Shown: one piece after another, positions 46,667 to 56,920 of the stretch
Layout of the letters: every line of letters starts with the position of its first letter
Numbering within the stretch: the stretch's first letter is position 1
From: UBA1161 sp002311745
GTDB lineage: Bacteria; Planctomycetota; Phycisphaerae; Tepidisphaerales; Tepidisphaeraceae
Length of the DNA stretch: 64,000 bases
Reading direction: 5' to 3'
Assembly: GCA_050018415.1 (NCBI GenBank)
Contig: JBEKAB010000003.1
Location: 124,001-188,000, forward strand
Position numbers and translations under genes: made by a program
Notes under the pieces: generated by a model
What the model was told of the DNA's origin: nothing
Database searches by the model: none
Seen by the model: only the letters and a program-made list of their open reading frames with translations

Positions 46667-48478
46667 ATGTCCGAGGTTTTGGGGTTATTGCGGAAATTCC
46701 ACCACACGCCCTGGCGCGACCTGCTGCGGGGGCGTCTGAGCGGTCGGCTCGACGTGGAAAGCCGCATCAACACCGCCGATCTTCCCGAGCCCGCCAAGTC
46801 GCTGATTCGCCAGATCGTCTACCAGCGAGGCCTGTGGCGCATGGAGCGGATCGAGGTCGCCGATGAACTGCTCGCCCACTTCGCCGACGGCTTGGAATCC
46901 GGGGCCACGCTCCAACAGTTGATCGACTCCTTCGGCGATCAGCGCGTCGTCGCCAAGCTGATCCGCCGGGCCAAATCGCGCAACCGACCCTGGGCCTGGC
47001 GGGTCGTTGCGGTCGTCGTTCGCCTGCTCGAAGTGGTGATCGTGCTGCACATGCTCCTGGCCGCGTATTTCCTCTCTGGCAAACCGTCGCCGAACGTGGA
47101 TTACATTGCGATCGTCAACCGTCCGATCCTGCAAATCCCGCCCGAGCAGCGCGCCTGGCCCCTGTATCGCCAGGCGATTTTGGCGACGGCGGATTACCAG
47201 CCGCCGGAGGTGGACGATAATCCCATCGAATCTGACCGCGCTCTCAAGCCCGGCGGCAAGAATTGGCCGTGGGTGGTGCACTGGCTGGATCAGCACGCCG
47301 CCGCCTTGCAGCTTGTCCGCCAAGCCGCGGCCAAGCCGGCGCTGGGGTTTGTCCTGGGCCCAAATGGCTCGCAGAACGACCCGGCCCTCGGCTGGGAATT
47401 TCAACAGTCGTCTGATCCAGCTCGCGTTGAATTGCGACGCCTCCTCCTACCGCATCTGGACCCCATGCGGATTTTGGCCAGCCACCTCGTAGCCGACGCC
47501 CAGCGATGCCGCCAGCAAAACGATCGCGCCACGCTGATGGGCGACCTGTCGGCCCTTTTGGGCATGGCCGAGCAACTCCGCGCCCAAGCCGGCCCCAGCG
47601 CCGTCGTTGCGGGATTCATGCAAGTGAAAGCGATGGGCGAAATCCAGGCGACTCTGACCGAAAAACCGCAGCTTCTGGAAGATTCCGATCTCCGGGACTT
47701 GGCCCACCAATTATCTCGCTGGGGCGATGCCGCCACGATTTACCCCATGGAATTCCAGCGACTGGCGTTTTACGACACCCTCCAGCATGCCTACACGCAA
47801 AGCGACGGCCGGTTCACACTCGAGGGAATCGACTACTTGGACGACCAACCATTGTGGGGTTCTTATTTGCGTGCTCACGACGTGCTCTACAACTGGCGCA
47901 CCGAGTTCGCCGTCGGTCCGGAGCTGTTGGCCATCGTCGCCTCGCGCCAACAGATTGAGCGGGAATTTGAACAGTGGGCCGGCTCCGCCGAGGCCGAATT
48001 GCATGAGCCGATGCGCCAGTGCCCCGTCGGCGATTCCGATCGACAACTGGACGCACTGCGCCACTCTTATATGGGGAAATATCGGTATGCCGCGCTTCTC
48101 GATTGCGTGGTGCCCGCACGTGCCCAGCGAATGTCGGCGGAACGGCTCCTGGGTCGGCGTGACGGCATGGAGGTCGCTCTGGCCCTGGAGCTGTATCACC
48201 GCCAGTACGGCCGCTATCCCGTTTCACTCGATCAGCTTGTGCCGGCGCTCCTGCCCTGCGTGCCCGCCGATCGAATCACCGGCGATCCGGTGCGCTATCG
48301 CCTCGTGAATGGACGGCCGATCATCTACAGCGTCGGCGCCGACCGCCGCGACGACGGCAGCAAGCCGCCCATCGTTGACGGCAAGACCGCCAACTGGCGA
48401 GCCGCGAAATGGGGTCCCGACATCAAGGTCTATAACGGGGATTGGGTGCTTTATCCGGATCCCGATTCGGATGGTTGA
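46667..48478 (+). CDS. PadR-linked single-span membrane protein of unknown function
   Basis: A 603-residue protein. Residues 1-110 form a charged helical region with DELLAHFADGLESGATLQQLIDSFGD and a following RRAKSRNRPW, a pattern like the N-terminal helical modules of PadR-partner membrane proteins. One membrane helix lies at about 115-140 (VVAVVVRLLEVVIVLHMLLA), then a ~460-residue extracytoplasmic domain with no recognisable motif. Near the end RYPVSLDQLVPALLP and GDPVRYRLVNGRPIIYSVG resemble segments of type II pseudopilin-like proteins. AGGAGA at 46654-46659 decides the ATG at 46667. Its job is unknown; control by PadR is inferred from the operon. Confidence 0.8.
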   Translation: MSEVLGLLRKFHHTPWRDLLRGRLSGRLDVESRINTADLPEPAKSLIRQIVYQRGLWRMERIEVADELLAHFADGLESGATLQQLIDSFGDQRVVAKLIRRAKSRNRPWAWRVVAVVVRLLEVVIVLHMLLAAYFLSGKPSPNVDYIAIVNRPILQIPPEQRAWPLYRQAILATADYQPPEVDDNPIESDRALKPGGKNWPWVVHWLDQHAAALQLVRQAAAKPALGFVLGPNGSQNDPALGWEFQQSSDPARVELRRLLLPHLDPMRILASHLVADAQRCRQQNDRATLMGDLSALLGMAEQLRAQAGPSAVVAGFMQVKAMGEIQATLTEKPQLLEDSDLRDLAHQLSRWGDAATIYPMEFQRLAFYDTLQHAYTQSDGRFTLEGIDYLDDQPLWGSYLRAHDVLYNWRTEFAVGPELLAIVASRQQIEREFEQWAGSAEAELHEPMRQCPVGDSDRQLDALRHSYMGKYRYAALLDCVVPARAQRMSAERLLGRRDGMEVALALELYHRQYGRYPVSLDQLVPALLPCVPADRITGDPVRYRLVNGRPIIYSVGADRRDDGSKPPIVDGKTANWRAAKWGPDIKVYNGDWVLYPDPDSDG

Positions 48479-48490
48479 GGGACAATACGG

Positions 48491-50155
48491 TCACCACCTG
48501 ACCAGCACGGCCGTTGCGTCATCGGCCAGGTTTTGCGTGCCGGCGAACTGGTAAACCGCCTGGAAAATCCGCTCGATGGCATCCTCGCCCTGGCCCGCGG
48601 CCGCCAAGGCGGCCTGCACGCCGGACAATTTGAATTGCCGCCGCTCGCCCGCGGGCGATGGCTCGGCGGCGAATTGCTCGATGATGCCGTCGCTGAGGAT
48701 CAGCACCCCGCACCCGCCGGCCAAGGACGCCGTCGCCGTCGTGTATTTCGAATCGGGCACGATCGCCAGTGGAAGTCCGTCGCCGGCGGACAAGTGCTCG
48801 AAGGTTTGGTCGGCGCGGCTCAGCAGCGCATAGCCGTGGCCGGCGTCGACGTAGGTGACGGTCATTTCCCGCGCATCAAACACCCCGACCCACAGCGTGA
48901 CGAACTTGCCTTCCGGGCGGCGCGGATGCAGAAAAGCGTTCAGTTCCGTCACCGCCCGGGCCGGATCGCCGTGATCGTTCAAGGCCGCGTGCAGGAATCC
49001 CTGCGACGCGGTCATGAGCACGGATGCGGCGATGCCGTGACCGCAGACGTCGCCCAGGCTGACCGCCAATCGCCCATCGGGCAACGTCATGGCGTCGAAA
49101 AAATCCCCGCCCAGGTACTGGCCCGGTCGGCTGCGGCCGCTGCACGCAAACGGCCCGCAGCGCACGACCACGCGCGGGAGAATCCATCGCTGGGCGGCCG
49201 CGGCCGCGCCCAGCTCCGCCTCGATCAGCGCCGCCCGCCGCTCCATCTCGATGCGCTTGAGGTTGGCCAGGGCCAGTCCCGCCATGTTCGCCAGCGCCCG
49301 GCAGAACGAAGACGCATTGGCGTTCAGCGCCCGTCGCGCGCCGCCGCTGGACGACCGCGAATCGAGGTAAAGATACGCGGCCACCGTCGTGCCCAGCATC
49401 AGGGGCGCGCAGATCGCCGCGTCGATCTTCATGTCCACGATGCTTTGCGCCATCTGGCCGTCGCTATCGGCCGACAGTTCGACCACCGTGCCCTGGGATG
49501 CCGTCGCCAAAAGCGTGCGACTGTAGGCCGCAGCGCCGGCTTCGTGCAGTGCCGGACCCATCCGGCTGGCCAGCACCTCGACGCGCCCCCCGGCATCCAG
49601 CGCCCGCAGTATCGTTGCGTTGGGCAGACCCGTGCCCCGGCAAGCCGTGTCCATCAGCACGTTGGCCAGCGCCAGCTCATCGCCCGCCGCGTGAAGCGCC
49701 GAAGCGCTTTGCAGAAGCAGGTTCAGCATATCTTCCTGCAGCGGCTTGGCCTGCTCGGAGGTTACGCTGCGAACCAGCATGGTGGCCGTATCGCGATCGT
49801 CGACGCTCAGCAGTCCGTGCTGCGGAAGGCCCTGCGTGCTGAAGCTGAAGGTCCAGGGCGCGATGCGGATCAGATCGCCGCTCTTGAGGGGCATTTCACG
49901 ATGCGGCGTCAGCTTGACGCCGTTGACGAAGGTTCCCCAGCGGCTATTGAGGTCGACGATCCGCCACCGCCCGCCCTGCTCGATCAAGTGTGCATGGTGC
50001 CGCGAAACCGATTCGGCGGACGCGGGAAGCTGCAACTCGCACTGTTCGTGTCGGCCGATGACCAGCCCGCCGGGGGTGGGGCTCAGTTCCAGCGGCTCCA
50101 GGGGCGGCGCCCCTGGCGCGCCGGGCAGGGGAATCAGCCATGCGCTGTCCGACAT
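48491..50155 (-). CDS. FHA-domain SpoIIE-type serine phosphatase
   Basis: A 554-residue protein. The N-terminal FHA domain (about 30-100; GLVIGRHEQC, ESVSRHHAHL, NSRWGTFVNGVKL) binds phosphothreonine. A GAF-like middle (about 150-300) comes next, then a PP2C-type SpoIIE domain with metal Asp residues in YLGGDFFDAM, SLGDVCGHGIAASVLM and LILSDGIIEQF. It should dephosphorylate proteins such as STAS antagonists. The start ATG 50155 lies 144 bases from the divergent kinase gene, so the two probably share a regulatory region. The frame continues upstream but into the kinase antisense strand, so it is not used. Confidence 0.93.
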   Translation of the reverse strand: MSDSAWLIPLPGAPGAPPLEPLELSPTPGGLVIGRHEQCELQLPASAESVSRHHAHLIEQGGRWRIVDLNSRWGTFVNGVKLTPHREMPLKSGDLIRIAPWTFSFSTQGLPQHGLLSVDDRDTATMLVRSVTSEQAKPLQEDMLNLLLQSASALHAAGDELALANVLMDTACRGTGLPNATILRALDAGGRVEVLASRMGPALHEAGAAAYSRTLLATASQGTVVELSADSDGQMAQSIVDMKIDAAICAPLMLGTTVAAYLYLDSRSSSGGARRALNANASSFCRALANMAGLALANLKRIEMERRAALIEAELGAAAAAQRWILPRVVVRCGPFACSGRSRPGQYLGGDFFDAMTLPDGRLAVSLGDVCGHGIAASVLMTASQGFLHAALNDHGDPARAVTELNAFLHPRRPEGKFVTLWVGVFDAREMTVTYVDAGHGYALLSRADQTFEHLSAGDGLPLAIVPDSKYTTATASLAGGCGVLILSDGIIEQFAAEPSPAGERRQFKLSGVQAALAAAGQGEDAIERIFQAVYQFAGTQNLADDATAVLVRW

Positions 50156-50299
50156 GCAAGGGGAAAGCCTACGCCCCGGGTCATGGCCCGGCAAGCACAA
50201 GCCAAATCCGCACCCAATCCTCCGAATATCCGCCAGGAAATAGATTGACGGTCCTTGTGCGGACATTAAGCTGTCGCCCCGGGTTGCAAAAGGTGGTGC

Positions 50300-52576
50300 A
50301 TGTCGGTTCGATGCCCGCACTGCGGCAATTTGATGGAGCTCAAGGGCCAGCGCCCCGGGCGATTCACTCCGCGCTGTCCGCAATGCGCCCGGAAATTCAT
50401 CCTGGTGGTCCCTGAAGGGGACCGGCCGCTGCGGGCGATGATGCCCGACGCCGATCTCCAGCCCGCCGCTTCGGCGTCCAACGCCGCCGTTGGCACTGTG
50501 GCGCCTTCGGCGCTTCAGACCGCCGCCACCACGCTGATTCAACCGGTCTACGTGACGTTGCGTCCTGCGCCCTGGGCCGACGAGGCGGCAGACTCGCCCG
50601 CCGGCGCGATTTGCCGCAGGCTCGGCGGATACGCAATTCTGCAGAAGCTCGGCGAGGGAGGCATGGGATCGGTCTATCTGGCCCGGCAATTGTCCCTGGA
50701 TCGCAACGTCGCGGTGAAGGTATTGCGGCCGGGGCTTTCGCAGGACCCGGCCTTCATCGCCCGCTTTGCCCGCGAGGCTTACGCCGCGGCCCAGCTTTCG
50801 CATCACAACATCGTCCAGATCCACGACATCGGCCAGGACGAAATCGCGCACTTTTTCAGCATGGAATTTGTCGAGGGCCAGAGCCTGGCCGCTCTGCTCA
50901 ACGAAAGCGGGCGCTTGGAGGCCGAGACGGCCGTCGCCCTGGTGTTGCAGGCCGCGCGCGGGCTGAAGTTCGCTCACGATCGCGCCATGATTCACCGCGA
51001 CGTCAAGCCGGAGAATTTGCTGCTCAATGAACAGGGCTTGGTGAAGGTGGCGGACCTGGGCCTGGTCATGCAGCGCGGGAGTACGCCGGACTATAGGGCT
51101 CCAGAGCAGGCCTGCGATGCGGCCGCGGCCGACGCTCGCGCGGATGTTTATTCCCTGGGCTGCACCCTTTACACCTTGCTGACCGGCCGACCGCCCTTTC
51201 TCGGCAACAGTGCTGCCGAGGTCATCACCAAACACGCCCGCGAGCCGATCACGCCCCCGGGCGCCCTGGTCCGCGGCCTGCCCACGTCTCTGTCCGCCAT
51301 CGTCATGAAGATGATGGCCAAGAAACCGGAGAACCGCTACGCCAACATGGACCAGGTCATCGTCGCCTTGGAGGATTTTCTGGGCGTCGCCGGCGAAGGC
51401 AAGCCGTTTACCCCCAACCAGGAGCACGCCCGCGCCCTCGAGTTCACCGTCGAGCAGTTTAACCGTTCCGCCTGGGCCCGCCTGCGCCGGGCGATGATCG
51501 CCTCTTATTTCGCCTTATGCGCCGGCGCCACCCTGCTGCTGCTCTTCCTCGCCCGCGGCGGCGACGCCGTTTTCTACTCGAAGTTCGCCGGCGGCATCGT
51601 CGGTCTGGCCGTGCTCAGTTTCGCCAGTTACGTCGTCTTGAGCGGAGTCACTCAAAAGACCTATCTGTTTCGCAAGTTGCGCCAATACGTTTTTGGCGCA
51701 AGCATCGTCGACTGGTGCAAATCGCTCCTGGCCCTGGCCGTGCTGATCGGCCTGTTGGTGATGTTCGATTTGCACTGGGTATGGCTGGGTTTCCTGATTG
51801 CCGCGGCGGTTCTGGCGGCGCTTTTCCATTTCACCATCGACGCCGTGGTGCGCCATGATCGCCGATCGGCGCTGGAGCAGGTCGAACGCCTGCTCAAGGC
51901 GCTTCGCCTGCGCGGCCTGGACGAGGAGGCGCTGCGCTGCTTCGTGTGCAAATTTTCCGGCTTGCGCTGGGAGGAGTTTTACGAGACGCTGTTCGGCTAC
52001 GAGGCCAAGATGCGCGCCCGCCACCGCTGGGCCGTGCGCGGCGGCGGACGCGATGGCAAAAAATGGGGCGCCTGGCGCGATCCGGTCATCGCCTGGGTCG
52101 ACCGGCGCATGCACCAGCGCCAGGAGCAGCGGCAGCAGCGCTACCTCGTCCAACTCGAGGAACAACACCTGCGAGCCCAGGGCGTGGAGGAATGCGAAGC
52201 GCGCACCCAAGCCCTCCAGACCGTCAACGCCGCCGTCGCCCAAGCGCATACGCTTCGTCAGCCGCGTCCGCAGCCCTCGGTCCCAGACACCCCAACCCCC
52301 CCAATCGACCCAATCTCCGCGCCGGCCGGACCCGACGCCATCGTAGACGTGTCCGCCGCCGCGTCGCTCGGCGAGGAGCAGCGGCGCAATCGCCAAACCG
52401 ATTGCCAGCGCAAGGATGGAAGCATCTGGGGCCTGTGCATGTTGGCCGCGGCGCTTCTAATTTTTAGTGGAAATTCTTTGCACCTTCCGACGTTAAAATT
52501 GGTACAACCTGAGCACGCGGGGCTAATGGCGGGGAGCGGCGTCGCCGTCTTGGGTTTGGTGTTTGGCCGGCAGTGA
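50300..52576 (+). CDS. Zinc-ribbon Ser/Thr kinase with membrane segments
   Basis: A 758-residue protein. A zinc ribbon (MSVRCPHCG and RCPQCA; Cys5, 8, 26, 29) is followed by a kinase domain (about 110-365): LGEGGMGSVYLA, Lys140 in VAVKVL, HRDVKPEN (232-239), DLGLV in place of DFG, and TPDYRAPEQ. C-terminal to it come about four hydrophobic helices, then a basic, coiled-coil-like soluble region and a last helix. The complete RD motif indicates an active kinase. GGTGG before ATG 50300 fits. Kinase and phosphatase are divergent neighbours and a second kinase follows, so a signalling unit is inferred. Confidence 0.93.
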   Translation: MSVRCPHCGNLMELKGQRPGRFTPRCPQCARKFILVVPEGDRPLRAMMPDADLQPAASASNAAVGTVAPSALQTAATTLIQPVYVTLRPAPWADEAADSPAGAICRRLGGYAILQKLGEGGMGSVYLARQLSLDRNVAVKVLRPGLSQDPAFIARFAREAYAAAQLSHHNIVQIHDIGQDEIAHFFSMEFVEGQSLAALLNESGRLEAETAVALVLQAARGLKFAHDRAMIHRDVKPENLLLNEQGLVKVADLGLVMQRGSTPDYRAPEQACDAAAADARADVYSLGCTLYTLLTGRPPFLGNSAAEVITKHAREPITPPGALVRGLPTSLSAIVMKMMAKKPENRYANMDQVIVALEDFLGVAGEGKPFTPNQEHARALEFTVEQFNRSAWARLRRAMIASYFALCAGATLLLLFLARGGDAVFYSKFAGGIVGLAVLSFASYVVLSGVTQKTYLFRKLRQYVFGASIVDWCKSLLALAVLIGLLVMFDLHWVWLGFLIAAAVLAALFHFTIDAVVRHDRRSALEQVERLLKALRLRGLDEEALRCFVCKFSGLRWEEFYETLFGYEAKMRARHRWAVRGGGRDGKKWGAWRDPVIAWVDRRMHQRQEQRQQRYLVQLEEQHLRAQGVEECEARTQALQTVNAAVAQAHTLRQPRPQPSVPDTPTPPIDPISAPAGPDAIVDVSAAASLGEEQRRNRQTDCQRKDGSIWGLCMLAAALLIFSGNSLHLPTLKLVQPEHAGLMAGSGVAVLGLVFGRQ

Positions 52577-52700
52577 TTTGGGTTGGGGCCAGGCCCGATG
52601 CCGCCGATCGCCAGCGGCCACTAAACGTTTGCGATTACAGGGGGTTGCAGCTAAAATGGGCACCGAAAATACTTCCATTGCTGCTGTAAAAGGGGTCTAC

Positions 52701-55700
52701 ATGCTGCAGCCAAAGCAGCGCATCGGGGAGTACGTCCTGGACGAACCCCTGGGTCGCGGTGCCTATGGCGAGGTTTGGAAGGCACACCATCACATGTGGG
52801 CCGACCAGATCGCCGCGGTCAAGGTCCCCACTGATCCGGCCTACATCCACAACCTGCGTGAGCAAGGCATTCGCGTCCATCGGCTGGTGCACCCCAACAT
52901 CGTCCACCCCATCGGGTTCGATCCTCAAGCCGATCCGCCCTATCTGGTCAACGAATACGTTTCCGGCGGCAGCCTGCGCCCCTGGGTCATCAAGCGGCGA
53001 CTCAGCGTCACGCAGGCGATCAACATTCTCCGCCAGATATTGGCCGCTCTGCAGTATGGACATGAACGCGGCATCATCCATGGCGATCTGAAGCCGGACA
53101 ACATCCTGCTCGATGCCGCCGCCCTCAACAGCGAATTTTCCGCCCCCGGATGCGTGAAGGTGACGGACTTTGGCGTGGGCGTGGCGGCCATGGCCACCGC
53201 TGCGGCCGCCGCCTCCCCCAGCGCCAGTTCCACCGGCGCGATGTGGTACATCGCTCCCGAGCAACGCCTCGGCGCCCCCGCCGATGTCAAGTCCGACATC
53301 TTCGCCCTGGGCGTGGTCCTGTTTGAAATGCTCACCGGCGAGCGCCCCAGCGGCGCTGAACTGCCCAGCGAATTGAACCCCGAAGTGACGCCCGCCCTGG
53401 ATGAACTCTTCCGCAAATCCTACGCGCGTCGCGAGCGGCGTTTTGAAACGGCCCAACAATTCCTCGACGCCTTGCCCGAGGAACCCGGCGCGCAGCATCG
53501 AATCCTGCGTCTTGCCGATGCCCCGTCGGAGCCGAAGTCCCCGGCCGCGCCGGCGTCAGCCGCGCCGCCGGCCGCTGCGCCGCGGACCGCCACGGCGGTC
53601 GCGGATGCGGACATCATCGAGGTAGCGCCGCCGCCGCCGCCGCCGGCCGCCAGGGTTCGGCCCCCGCCGCCGCCCGCTCCCGAGCCGGTCAGTGCCCCCG
53701 TGGCACCCGACGCATCAAAACCCGAGCAGTCCGAGCAGGCAATCGCCGCCCAGGAGACCGGCAGCGCAGAGCTCGACACGGCGACGGTGGACGCCGACGC
53801 GATGGCCCCAACCGCGGGCATCGCCGCCGCAATCCAGGAGGACCTCGCGCCGCCCACGATCGGCCCGACCCTCCCGCCCATTCCACGCCAACCCTCACCC
53901 GCCCAGGAAAATCTTCTGTACGATGAGTTGGCCCATCGCCAGGTCCGCTCGGCCGATGATCTGCGTTTCGCCCTGAAATCCTATTTTCAGGGCCGACAGA
54001 TGGATGAAGGCGAATCGGCCAACATCCGCCTGCGATTGATCAAGTGGGCCAGCGTCACCGGCGGCGGACAGTCAGACCTCGACCAGCACATCGTGCTCAC
54101 CGAGGCCTGGTCGCGCCCGCTGTACTTGGCCCAGCTCCTGACGCGCACGCTGGACCAGCGGCAACAATCCCGATCCACCGCCATGGACCACCCGGCCGCC
54201 CAGTTGGCCGTGGCGCATCTGCACTCGGAGGATTACAAGCTCATGGCCCACTTGTCGGGCCAGCGCATCGATCCGTCACTGTTGGAGGCGGCCCCGCCCG
54301 GCGCCCTGCGCAACGGGCTGGTCGGCTTGGCGCAGGACGCCGGCCGCCAATTCCAGGGCCGCATCCAACGCCAGGACCTGCTCCTGTTCCGCTCCAACGC
54401 CATCGTCGCCCATTACGAGTTTGACGGCCAACCCTATCAGGCGTTTCTGGTCGGCAATAACCTGACCGTCCTGGCCGATAGCGAGCCGTTCACCAAGATC
54501 CGTCAGGAACCCACCAAGCGCGCCACCGCCATGCTCGACGGCGAGCAGATCGACCAGGGCATCCGCGAGCTGCACCGCGCGTTGGACAGCGCCCAGTGGC
54601 GCGGCAAGGCCGCCACGATTCTGGCCGCCTTCCGCGGCAAGCTGGCCGCCGCCTACATGGCCGAAGCCCGGCAGCTCTTCCGGGAATTCGGCTGGTTGGA
54701 GAGCCTGGAGATGTCGTCGCGCGCCGGACAACTGGCCCCCGCCAACGACGCGCCTCTGCTTCACGCGGCGCGCGTCCGCAAATGGGTGACGCGGATGCAA
54801 TTGCTCCCGGGCATGGTGATCGCCGCGGTCTTTGTCGGGCTATCGGTCTTGTGGGGTCTGGACGTCACGCCCCGGGATTTCAAGACCGTTTCTCTGGAAA
54901 TCCTGACCCATCCCTTTTTCGCCGCGGGCATGGCGGCCCTCTTGGCCACCCTCTGGTCAAACCGCACGTTGGGCGTGCGCATGACACGCACCGATTTCGC
55001 CTTCTATCACGCGATGCTCCTGCCCACGGCGGTGGCCGGCGTGCTGGCCCTGGTCGCGGCCTCGCCTTCGCCACATCCGTTCCTCGACCGGTTCTACGAT
55101 ATTCTGGACGGCGGCGGCCTGCTGGCCGTGATTCTCGCCGACGTGCTTCTGTTCAGATGTTTCCGCCCTCAACTGATCCGCCCCGCGCCCGCCGGCGATT
55201 TTGCCGGCGACGAGCTGCTGGTCCTGAGCCAGATCGAGACCCTTGTGCAACAGGATTGGGAGCGCCTGCGTCCCCATTACCTGCGGCTCGGTCCGCTGTA
55301 CCGATTCACCGGCGTGCGTGCCGCCACCTGGGAGCAGGCCGTTCTCAGCGGCGCCGCCGATGAGGATCTCTCCGTGGAAGCCGGCGCCGAGGCGCCGCCG
55401 CCCCCCACCGTGTTTTCCAGCGATCCGCGGGTGCAGCAGATCGCCCAGCAGTTGAGCGACCGCGTCAGCGAGGCCGCCCGCGCCCTGGCCCCGCCGACGC
55501 GCATGCTCATCACCCTGGCCAACGAATATTCCAAGTCCGTCAGCAACCGCCAGGTGGCGCTCATGCAGTCCAACGCCGCCAAGATCGAGCAGCAGGGCAA
55601 GGAACTGGAAGCCCGCCTGGTGGATTTCGACCGCCTCTGCCACGAGCCGCCGTTGGCCGGCGACGCCCAGCACGCGAGGGAGTCGCAGCAGATCGCCCAG

Positions 55701-55859
55701 CGCCTCGCCGCACGCAGCGACGAGCCGGACATCCAGTTTCTTCGCTCCATGGCCGAACGCGCCATCGCCTTCCGCGACAAGCAGGGCAACCCCGTCGCCG
55801 AGCTGACCGCCATGATCCCCAAGGCCCAGTCCGTCCTCGACCGCCTCAAGCAACAGTAA
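52701..55859 (+). CDS. Large Ser/Thr kinase with C-terminal membrane-associated region
   Basis: A 1,052-residue protein. The kinase domain (about 1-265) has LGRGAYGEVWKA, Lys41 in AAVKVP, HGDLKPDNILL (127-137), DFGVGVA and MWYIAPEQ. The HRD arginine is glycine, so it is not an RD kinase. A Pro/Ala-rich linker (about 285-400) is followed by a helical domain, then at least four membrane segments (about 690-820, including VIAAVFVGLSVLWGL and LLPTAVAGVLALVAA) and a soluble tail with heptad-rich, coiled-coil-like sequence. GGGG lies before ATG 52701; an ATG at 52656 also has an AGGGGG site. It lies 125 bases after the previous kinase gene. Confidence 0.88.
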   Translation: MLQPKQRIGEYVLDEPLGRGAYGEVWKAHHHMWADQIAAVKVPTDPAYIHNLREQGIRVHRLVHPNIVHPIGFDPQADPPYLVNEYVSGGSLRPWVIKRRLSVTQAINILRQILAALQYGHERGIIHGDLKPDNILLDAAALNSEFSAPGCVKVTDFGVGVAAMATAAAAASPSASSTGAMWYIAPEQRLGAPADVKSDIFALGVVLFEMLTGERPSGAELPSELNPEVTPALDELFRKSYARRERRFETAQQFLDALPEEPGAQHRILRLADAPSEPKSPAAPASAAPPAAAPRTATAVADADIIEVAPPPPPPAARVRPPPPPAPEPVSAPVAPDASKPEQSEQAIAAQETGSAELDTATVDADAMAPTAGIAAAIQEDLAPPTIGPTLPPIPRQPSPAQENLLYDELAHRQVRSADDLRFALKSYFQGRQMDEGESANIRLRLIKWASVTGGGQSDLDQHIVLTEAWSRPLYLAQLLTRTLDQRQQSRSTAMDHPAAQLAVAHLHSEDYKLMAHLSGQRIDPSLLEAAPPGALRNGLVGLAQDAGRQFQGRIQRQDLLLFRSNAIVAHYEFDGQPYQAFLVGNNLTVLADSEPFTKIRQEPTKRATAMLDGEQIDQGIRELHRALDSAQWRGKAATILAAFRGKLAAAYMAEARQLFREFGWLESLEMSSRAGQLAPANDAPLLHAARVRKWVTRMQLLPGMVIAAVFVGLSVLWGLDVTPRDFKTVSLEILTHPFFAAGMAALLATLWSNRTLGVRMTRTDFAFYHAMLLPTAVAGVLALVAASPSPHPFLDRFYDILDGGGLLAVILADVLLFRCFRPQLIRPAPAGDFAGDELLVLSQIETLVQQDWERLRPHYLRLGPLYRFTGVRAATWEQAVLSGAADEDLSVEAGAEAPPPPTVFSSDPRVQQIAQQLSDRVSEAARALAPPTRMLITLANEYSKSVSNRQVALMQSNAAKIEQQGKELEARLVDFDRLCHEPPLAGDAQHARESQQIAQRLAARSDEPDIQFLRSMAERAIAFRDKQGNPVAELTAMIPKAQSVLDRLKQQ

Positions 55860-55903
55860 GACCCCCATTTGCATCCGGCCGAAGCGCGGCATAGGCTCAT
55901 TTC

Positions 55904-56920
55904 ATGAGCAGTGCTTCGCCGCCGACGGCGCCGCCTGTGCTGCCGCCGGCCGATCCCAAGGAATACAACCGGCTCCACCTGGACTATCGCCGGCCCATGC
56001 CGCGGCCCGAGGTCCGCGGCCCCGTAATCGACTTCCATTGCCACCTGCTGGCCGCCCGCCACGCCAAAGTCTGGTTCGAGACCGCCGGCCATTACGGCAT
56101 CGATCTGTTCTGCTCCATGACCCCGTTGGAAGAAGTGCTGGGTTTACAGCGCGATTGGCCGCACAAGCTGCATTTCATCACCGTGCCCCAGTGGCAAAAC
56201 CCTTCTCTGGACGACTGGCTCCGCCGCCTGGAGATGTTCTACAACCTGGGCAGCCGGATCATTAAGTTTCACATGGCGCCGCGGACCATCGCCACGCGAA
56301 AAATCCGCCTGGATTCGCCGCAGCTTCGCCCGATTATGCGCGAGGCGGCCGACCGCGGCATGATCTTCATGAGCCACATCGGTGATCCCGACTTGTGGTA
56401 CCACGGCAAATACGCCGACGCTTCCCAGTTTGGCACCCGCGACCAGCATTACGCCATGTGGGAAAACGTCCTCCAGCAGTACCAGGATCGTCCCTGGATC
56501 GGGGCGCACCTGGGAGGCAATCCGGAAAACCTCGACCGCTTGCAGGCCCTGCTCGACCGCTTCCCCAATTTGTATCTCGACAACAGCGCCGCCCGCTGGA
56601 TGGTGCGCGAAATCAGCGCCCGCCGCGACCGCGCAAGAGAATTCCTCATCCGCAACGCCGACCGAATCCTCTTCGGCACGGACCAGGTCAGCGGCGACGA
56701 CCGGGGATTCGACTTCTTAGCCAGCCGAATCTGGGCCCACCGCATGCTTTGGGAAAGCGATTACGACGGCCCAAGCCCCATGTTCGACCCGGATCTGCCC
56801 CAGGATCGGCAGCCGCTTTTGCGCGGGCTGTCCCTGCCTCCAGACGTCCTGCAAAAAATTTATCGCGACAACGCGGTTAAGCTGCTGGCCCGTGCGGGGG
56901 TGCGGATGGGGGACGATTGA
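55904..56920 (+). CDS. Amidohydrolase-family TIM-barrel metal hydrolase
   Basis: A 338-residue protein of the amidohydrolase-2 group. PVIDFHCHLLAAR holds the paired histidines at the first strand, KFHMAPRTIATRK follows, then MSHIGDPDLWYHGKYAD, IGAHLGGNPENLDRLQALL and the metal Asp in RILFGTDQVSGDD. These proteins hydrolyse or decarboxylate small substrates; its own is unknown. The stop TGA abuts the stop of the convergent lipoprotein gene (TGATCA at 56918-56923). Confidence 0.88.
   Translation: MSSASPPTAPPVLPPADPKEYNRLHLDYRRPMPRPEVRGPVIDFHCHLLAARHAKVWFETAGHYGIDLFCSMTPLEEVLGLQRDWPHKLHFITVPQWQNPSLDDWLRRLEMFYNLGSRIIKFHMAPRTIATRKIRLDSPQLRPIMREAADRGMIFMSHIGDPDLWYHGKYADASQFGTRDQHYAMWENVLQQYQDRPWIGAHLGGNPENLDRLQALLDRFPNLYLDNSAARWMVREISARRDRAREFLIRNADRILFGTDQVSGDDRGFDFLASRIWAHRMLWESDYDGPSPMFDPDLPQDRQPLLRGLSLPPDVLQKIYRDNAVKLLARAGVRMGDD

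Noticed and set aside
50156..51427. N-terminal extension of the phosphatase to 978 codons
   Set aside because: It lies antisense to the zinc-ribbon kinase; the FHA domain begins soon after ATG 50155.
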